Assembly: GCA_026168455.1 (NCBI GenBank)
Contig: CM047431.1
Location: forward strand, 63,832,887-63,896,886
Direction: 5' to 3'
DNA length: 64,000 bases
Source of the DNA: Theocolax elegans
Taxonomy: Eukaryota; Arthropoda; Insecta; Hymenoptera; Cerocephalidae
A program made the position numbers and the translations under genes. Below, one piece after another: positions 57,858 through 64,000 of this stretch. How positions within the stretch are numbered: position 1 is the stretch's first letter; each line of letters starts with the position of its first letter. The notes beneath the pieces were generated by a model that saw only the letters and a list, made by a program, of their open reading frames with translations, had not been told where the DNA came from and searched no databases.

Positions 57858-58215
57858 ATTGAAAAGAGTGTGAGAACTCGATATATTTTGTGTCGACTTT
57901 CCAATATTTTGGTTTTTTAAAAGAGGTTATAGATTAAAAAAAACATCAAAGACAGAACTGAAAATAAAGTTCAACTGAAAACTTGATCATCTAATGACTA
58001 TCAATTATTTCGTGACATTCAAAGAATCCGTCAAATGTCAATCATTCGTGAGATTTCGACTCCATTTTCATCATTATTGCAGGGGTCCTTTATAGTATAT
58101 GAGCGGGCAATCGTTTCAAAAAGGCATCTCGAATCTTGATCTCGCGTAGACGAGTTGAAAAGATGTGAGAACTCCATATGTTTTGTGTCGACTTTCCAAT
58201 GTTTTCGTTTTATTT
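57858..58215. repeat. ~60-bp direct repeats about 293 bp apart
   Basis: gaaaagagtgtgagaactcg... tgtgtcgactttccaatatttt (57861) recurs as gaaaagatgtgagaactcc... tgtgtcgactttccaatgtttt (58156). The spacer is unassigned. Confidence 0.6.
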
Positions 58216-59553
58216 GATAATTTTAAATAACTATTTATACATTATTGGATGAGAGTTAGGCTCTTGGATAGTGTATTTGATGAAAACCTGATGTCGTTTC
58301 TGCAGACCAAGACATGTTGTACTGAAGTCATTTAGATTTTTCGTGTATAGTTATAACACACGCTCCGTAAAATATATTTATGCTTCCAGCGTTAGCCAAC
58401 ATATGAATATTGTATTCGACTCTTACGGCGAGGATGTGCTGGTAAGGTATACATTTCAAGAATCATATATTTTTTCAATGCATGATCCATTTAATAGTAA
58501 CATAATAAGTGCTCTGTAACAGTGTAAGTTAAGGAAAGAAAAGTATACTGTTAAATTTTGACGCTAATAATGATAGCGATCATGATGATAGATATACAAA
58601 AAGAAAATAAATATGACAAAGAGTAAAAAATAAGTATATATATATATATATATTGTGTCTGTGTAAAAATAATCATTATAGGTTATTATAAAGAAGGTGT
58701 GTGTGCGTGTGTTCAGAAAGAAAGTGAAATATGTCCATATATTTAATATATTTAAAATGCACACACATAAAATAATTTCCATTTGGGGGGATATCGTAAT
58801 TTTAAATAAATTGATGTAATATAATGTGTTTACAGAATACATAAAATATAAGCATGTTATATACTCTCATAAATTATATTTTTCTTTAATGGCGGTGGTA
58901 ACATTTTTTATAAAGTGGTATATAATACTGTCGTTGTGTTATATATGGTTTTAATTTGTATGTGAATGTAGTATTATTTCAAAGTGATGGTTTTTATAAT
59001 GCATATTTAAAAATTTTGGTATTTAATAGAATCTGTATAGTAATTGTTATTATAAAATTGAGTGTTATGAAAATCATTTTTTACGCACGTTGGGTGAGTG
59101 ATTGTATCTAAATGGCGGCTCTGTCGAAATATTTTTTTCAGCCTACTAATTCGTACAACGACTCTTACGTGCAGAGCGCGCTCCGCTTGTAAATACGTTG
59201 CGTACATACAAGTGGCTCCTCGCTTGTATGACAGCCCTCTATACATCCTCCTAGGACGTATAAGGTGTCTATACATCCTAGGAGGCTGTATGAAAAGCGC
59301 TCCGTAGGATATATGCGGCGATCAGTATAACCTCTGCCGCGCGATACGGTATAGAGTCAACGTGTTTGAAACGCGTAGTACATGTATCGGAGATATATCT
59401 AAGGCTTTTCAAACGTAAACACAACTAGTTTAAACGTAACGTTTGCGTTACTTTAATCATAGTTATCTTAATATTGCTCAGATACGAAAGTACTATATAT
59501 TATACATATATATCAGAATATAATATTTTAGAAATAATATAGTGTACATATAT
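58216..59553. other. Unassigned DNA with microsatellite and a perfect-loop hairpin
   Basis: A (TA)n tract lies near 58635-58655 and a (GT)n-rich patch near 58700. The segment 59090-59400 is CG-richer. At 59247-59285 CCTCCTAGGACGTATA pairs with TATACATCCTAGGAGG (16 bp, one G-T-like mismatch, 7-base loop). No gene is supported. Confidence 0.45.
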
Positions 59554-60550
59554 GGGGTATTCCACGTGAAGTGATCCGATCAAAATTTTAAAATGCACCA
59601 AATTTTGGGTACACTTTGCAAATGTTTTTCAGAATACAGAAAACAATTTTTAGGTACTGGAATCTATTTGCTCAAAAGTTATTCTAACCTCAAAAAGTGA
59701 ATTTTTCCATATTTTTTTCAACACCAGCTGGGTTTACCGCTATATAACTCAAAATCTATCAACTTTTACTATAGAACATTATATGTAACATTCGTTGCTA
59801 ATTATATCTAGAATTTATTCTTCTGGGTTAGAATTTCTAATCTCAAGGTCAATGTTACATAAACTACATGTCAATATTCAACTTAAAAAAAGTGCAAGTG
59901 CGCCACCTTTGATTTTTTCATCCAAAAGTCTAAAAGAAAGCTTGGAGCAATACCTTTCAAATGGTCTGTAGCATTTTTATGACCTCCAATTCTGTAAAAA
60001 GTTATGACAGTTTAAAGAAAGACAAAAAATTCACATAAATTGACATGGTAATTCCCATTTAAATTTTTAAAAAAATTTCGTGTTTCTTTAAATTGTCATA
60101 ACTTTTTACAGAATTGGAGGCCATAAGAATGCTACAGACCATTTGAAAGGTATTGCTCCAAGCTTTCTTTTAGACTTTTGGATGAAAAAATCAAAGGTGG
60201 CGCACTTGCACTTTTTTCAAGTTGAATATTGACATGTAGTTTATGTAACATTGACCTTGAGATTAGAAATTCTAACCCAGAAGAATAAATTCTAGATATA
60301 ATTAGCAACGAATGTTACATATAATGTTCTATAGTAAAAGTTGATAGATTTTGAGTTATATAGCGGTAAACCCAGCTGGTGTTGAAAAAAATATGGAAAA
60401 ATTCACTTTTTGAGGTTAGAATAACTTTTGAGCAAATAGATTCCAGTACCTAAAAATTTTTTTTCTGTATTCTGAAAAACATTTGCAAAGTGTACCCAAA
60501 ATTTGGTGCAGTTTAAAATTTTGATCGGACCACTTCACGTGGAATACCCC
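59554..60550. mobile_element. ~1-kb near-perfect palindromic (fold-back) element, second complete copy
   Basis: Starts GGGGTATTCCACGTGAAG and ends with its inverse. The arms run to a centre near 60050. It shares nearly all blocks with 40889-41884 but has its own arm-to-arm matched changes (for example gcgccacctttg in place of the other copy's cgccacaattg, present in both arms). It again sits between TATAT stretches. No ORF. Confidence 0.9.
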
Positions 60551-60559
60551 ATATATATA

Positions 60560-60673
60560 CACGGAGAAAAAAGTTGAAGTAAAAATTACAATGATTCTGG
60601 TAATATTTACTATACAACTTCAGTAAAATTTATTATACACTATAGTAAATTTTTGGATTGTGTCAGTCTGTCT

Positions 60674-60728
<55 letters not shown>
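60560..60728. mobile_element. Short MITE-like element abutting a (TA)n tract
   Basis: CACGGAGAAAAAAG at 60560 and, in reverse complement, TGCGGAGACAG at 60677 are imperfect inverted ends, related to the 1027-1310 MITE end. A (TA)n tract of about 50 bases follows at 60679-60728. Confidence 0.45.
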
Positions 60729-60731
<3 letters not shown>

Positions 60732-61017
60732 ACACAAAATGAGTCCTATATCTTTAATAACTGCAATGTTACGATTAATAATAAGTAATTACTAAATATT
60801 TAATATTCTCTGATACTAAATGCAAAATTTAAAAAGTTAAAATGTTTTATAAGCGTCAGTATACAAATGTTTAAAAATTATTGACATAATATAGAATTAT
60901 TTATATTGTTTAAAAAAAGTGTTTATTACATTACTTTTAAATGTACAATAAATTACTTTGTGAGCAACGAAAGAGTCGTATGTACGAATTATAAGGCTGA
61001 AAAATTGTTTACGTACC

Positions 61018-61159
61018 ATGGGTAAACATCGCGTCATTACAGTTCTCGGCTCAAATTTCGTGGATTGTAGTAACATCCTTGGCCGCTCGCTGCGCTCGCG
61101 ACCACGGACGTACTAACCATCCACGAAATTTTCCGCCTCGAACAGTAATGACGCGAGGC
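61018..61159. repeat. 142-bp GC-richer imperfect hairpin
   Basis: The left arm GGGTAAACATCGCGTCATTAC... and the right arm in reverse complement (GGGTGAGCCTCGCGTCATTAC...) pair over about 60 bp with scattered mismatches, including tttcgtggat / atccacgaaa. The loop contains ccgctcgctgcgctcgcgacc. It could be a small MITE or a structured RNA. It lies downstream of the Helitron helicase relic. Confidence 0.6.
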
Positions 61160-61366
61160 TCACCCAAGGTACATAAATAACTAATACATGATATATGCAA
61201 ATATAATTCTAATTGTAAAATTTTAACAAATTTAAGTTTTTAAATAATAATTTTAAATACCTGTTTATACGTTATTATAAGAATTAAACTTTCGGTCGTT
61301 GTATTTTGGGAAACTCTGATTCTTTTTTGAAGTCTGTAAGTTTCGTCGAACGGCAGGCTATTATCA

Positions 61367-61640
61367 ATTATTTTGCATATTTATTTTAATGATTCAGTAG
61401 TAGTAATATTTCAATGGATTTTTCTTATATTTCATTTTTTTTATTTATTATAACTAATGTAATGATTTGTCATTTACAATATGATATGTTGCAGCCGATT
61501 TTCAATTGTATTTTACTGATTTTCAGCGCAAACAATTATTAATTATTTTGCATATTCACTTTAATCATTCAATAGTTGTAATATTTTAATGTTTTTTTTT
61601 CATACTTCAATTTTTATTTATTTATAAATTTATATAAAAT
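61367..61640. repeat. ~185-bp direct repeat downstream of the Helitron gene
   Basis: The stretch tcaattattttgcatattta... ttcagtagtagtaatatttcaatgg (61368) recurs as ttaattattttgcatattca... ttcaatagttgtaatattttaatg (61549). It probably belongs to the 3' part of the Helitron. Confidence 0.6.
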
Positions 61641-61664
61641 GTGTATAAATTTTCGTCTACACAT

Positions 61665-64000
61665 TTACAATATTTTTTTAAACACTATATTGTTAGTGTA
61701 AATTTTGTGTTTATTTTTTAATGTATCATTTTCTATTTTTGCATTGTTTAACAGTAATATTTTTAAATTTTTTCTACTTTTAGCTCTTGAAAGAGCTACG
61801 TATAATTGACCATGGCTAAAAATTGGAAATGGTAAATAGATACCAACTTGTTTGTATGACTGTCCTTGTGATTTGTTAATAGTCATTGCAAAACCTAATC
61901 GAATGGGAAATTGTTTTTTGCGCATGTTGAATGGTATATCTTCTTTAGATGGTGACAAAGTGATTCTTGGTATTAAAACTAATTTTCCAATTTTTTTTCC
62001 GCTTATAATTTCTGCTTTAATTAAATGTTTCATAAGTTTTGTTACTAATAATCTTGTTCCATTACAAAGACCTTCATTCACATTTAAATTTCTTAGAAGA
62101 ATTACTATTGCACCTACTTTTAATTGTAATTTATGTAGGGGAAGTCCATTAGGTGTAAGGGAATTAAGAAATTCTGTAGGTAACATGACATCTAAGTTTT
62201 CTCCATTATCATCTTCTGCTGTATCTACACTTAAGTATTCAATAATTTGCCCTTCCATTATAGCCAAAATTTTATTATTTATTTCAATTACGTCGTTGTT
62301 GGTGAAGGCTAATATAACTTTATCATTTAAATCTTTATCATTTATTTTATTTCGTTTCCAAAAATTTCTGCAATGATATCATTTTCTTTTGTTATTAAAT
62401 CAAGAGGGATTTCAAGCAGTTCATTTTCTTCTTCATACATATTTAAACGTTTACCTTCACCTACATTTAATAACCATTGTCTAAAATAATTGTCATTATC
62501 TGTCACTCGAAGATTTTCATTTAGTGTCATACGTATAAAATTCGGCCATAAGTAACTGTTTTTAACTGAATTTTCAATAACTTCAGTACGACTACCATGT
62601 CGTATAACTGGTAATGTTTGCCTAAAATCGCCTGAAATAACCAACATTTTATCACCAAATATTTTTTTATTATTACATATATCTTGAAATAGGCGATTGA
62701 CTGCTTCAAAAGCATATTTCGATGTCATAGATATTTCATCCCATATTATAATTTGAACTTCTTTTAAATTTTTACCATCTATTGAATTAGATTTAATATT
62801 ACATATAGTACATTCTGTGATATTAAGTGGTAGTTTAAATGTTGTGTGTACTGTTTTCCCGTTATGTAATAAATTTGCTGCAATCCCTGTCCAAGCAACA
62901 CATAAAATGAAATGTTTGAGAATTTAAGATAGTCTATTAGAACATTAAGTAAACAGCTTTTCTCACTTCCTCCTGGTCCATCAGTAAAAAAGCTTTTTTT
63001 GTCTTCAATTTTTAAATGTTGCACGATAGTATCGAAAATGTCTTTGTTACGATTTTTTAAAGAATTTATTTTGACGTTTATTTCAGTAAATGTGCAACTT
63101 TTGTTATGTGTTGTTGATTTATCAGCATAATCTTCTATAAATGTAGATATAACGGGTAAATTAAAATTATTTAAAAAATATCCATTCAATTGTAGGTTCT
63201 TATCAATAATGTTTAATGCTAGGTTTTCATCAGCATTTTGTTCATATTTTGGGTGGTAAAAAAAGTGTTTCTATTTTTCGTACAAATCTCTTGCATTAAT
63301 AGGATTGTGAAAAATACAAATATATGCAAATAATTCACAAAGAGCAGTAGGAAAGTGTAATTGTGTTGCTTCTTCCAAACATCTGTCCCATTCTTTATCT
63401 TCATTAACCAAATGTCTAGCTATAGAAGCTTCATAAAATGTAGAATAAATTATATCATCAACAGTACGTAAATCCTGAAATGATGATACTCCTTTGACAT
63501 GTAAAAGTAATAATCTTATAAAATATCGTTTTCGATCCTTTGGATTCACTAAATACATTCTGCTTAATACAGGTTTTTTTGTTTTTTTTTTCTTTTATTC
63601 CATGTTTTTGAATTATTATCAAATACATAATTTAATGGTATTTCGGAATATAAATAATTTCGTGCATCAGAATTGATTTGATTTAATTTTAAGTATGCTG
63701 TTAATGTCGTTTCTACATTTTTTTTTTAATTTCTGTTTCTTTTCCTTCTTTAAAATACACTTCTTGTTCATCTTCATGGTGAATAGCTAATCTTATTATG
63801 GTATGTGAAAGTTCGTGTAGAGGGTATTCTAATAGTATTATATTCATTGCTTTCAATATCTTCATCATGAGTTAAATTAGAACTGTCTTTTGATCTGATA
63901 CCTGTGTCACGTATTTCTATGTTCGCACAGTCATGTCCTTTATAACACTATTTAAATAAGTATTTTATACATTGGACTGTTGAGCATACTTCGACATTAA
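61665..64000 (-). pseudogene. Helitron Rep/Helicase, helicase part, broken and partial
   Basis: Runs off the window at its 5' side. Visible in order on the minus strand: a Rep-side block YKGHDCANIE (near 63940), LTAYLKLNQ and SEIPLNYV (near 63690-63640), RMYLVNPKDRKRYFIRLLLLH (63560), and LRTVDDIIYSTFYEA. Then comes a PIF1-like helicase: Walker A altered to DGPGGSEKS (near 62965), Walker B as WDEIS (near 62730), SGDFRQTLPV (near 62640), LNENLR, LRNLNVNEGLCNGTR (near 62080), and the C-terminal MTINKSQGQS and YVALSRAKS (near 61880-61790). Frames change at least three times (around 63270, 62890 and 62340). PIF1-type helicases unwind DNA for rolling-circle transposition. The altered Walker A and frameshifts make this copy inactive. 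Confidence 0.88.

Noticed and set aside
58564..59307. ORFs of 69-92 codons around 58.6-59.3 kb
   Set aside because: They fall in microsatellite or hairpin sequence. No domain, no coding bias and no splice structure.

Overview
The window is AT-rich, intron-bearing eukaryotic DNA from an animal, most likely an insect and perhaps a hymenopteran. This rests on short GT-AG introns, a tRNA-derived SINE, an R1-type gag with CCHC knuckles, a Penelope-like element, a Helitron, a CACTA-like transposase, a Mutator-like/YqaJ transposase, TA-flanked MITEs and a decayed mLST8 (WD40) copy. The species cannot be named from sequence alone. Almost everything is transposon or satellite. The best gene candidates are a JmjC plus C2H2 zinc-finger ORF (8008-9285), a four-exon BEN-domain gene (44309-46285) and a THAP first coding exon (49571-49712).

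Layout. 0-2.2 kb: degenerate tandem repeats, a MITE, and an mLST8 pseudogene with a 112-bp internal duplication. 2.2-7.5 kb: a broken, unrecognised Lys-rich gene on the minus strand and fragments of dispersed repeats. 8.0-9.3 kb: the JmjC/zinc-finger ORF. 9.6-10.5 kb: a fold-back element and a SINE. 10.6-22.3 kb: about 33 monomers of a ~338-bp satellite, interrupted once by a 553-bp MITE. Each monomer holds a strong hairpin that also occurs three times in a different context at 35.5-36.05 kb. 22.4-26.4 kb: a fold-back MITE, then a broken Mutator-like DDE transposase fused to a YqaJ-type nuclease, followed by a Ulp1-like protease fragment. 26.4-35.0 kb: a 4.0-kb tandem segmental duplication whose two copies each contain a gag-only non-LTR element.

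35.0-38.3 kb: hairpin repeats and unassigned DNA. 38.3-46.3 kb: a CACTA/EnSpm-like transposase pseudogene (minus) and the intact BEN gene (plus), divergent and 267 bp apart. The 4.4-kb transposase intron holds a Helitron-type terminus and several copies of a ~1-kb near-perfect palindromic element. 46.9-47.5 kb: a ~24-bp self-palindromic minisatellite. 49.6 kb: THAP exon. 50.1-55.8 kb: a young Penelope-like element with an 849-aa RT/GIY-YIG ORF, pLTR repeats, an inverted truncated copy, 15-bp target duplications and hammerhead-like motifs. 55.8-61.6 kb: repeat relics, another complete 1-kb palindrome and an imperfect GC-rich hairpin. 61.7-64.0 kb: the helicase part of a broken Helitron Rep/Helicase, running off the window end.

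Most elements are independent insertions, not a pathway. The relationships worth testing are the divergent transposase/BEN pair, the transposase-nuclease-protease set, and the hairpin shared by two unrelated tandem arrays.
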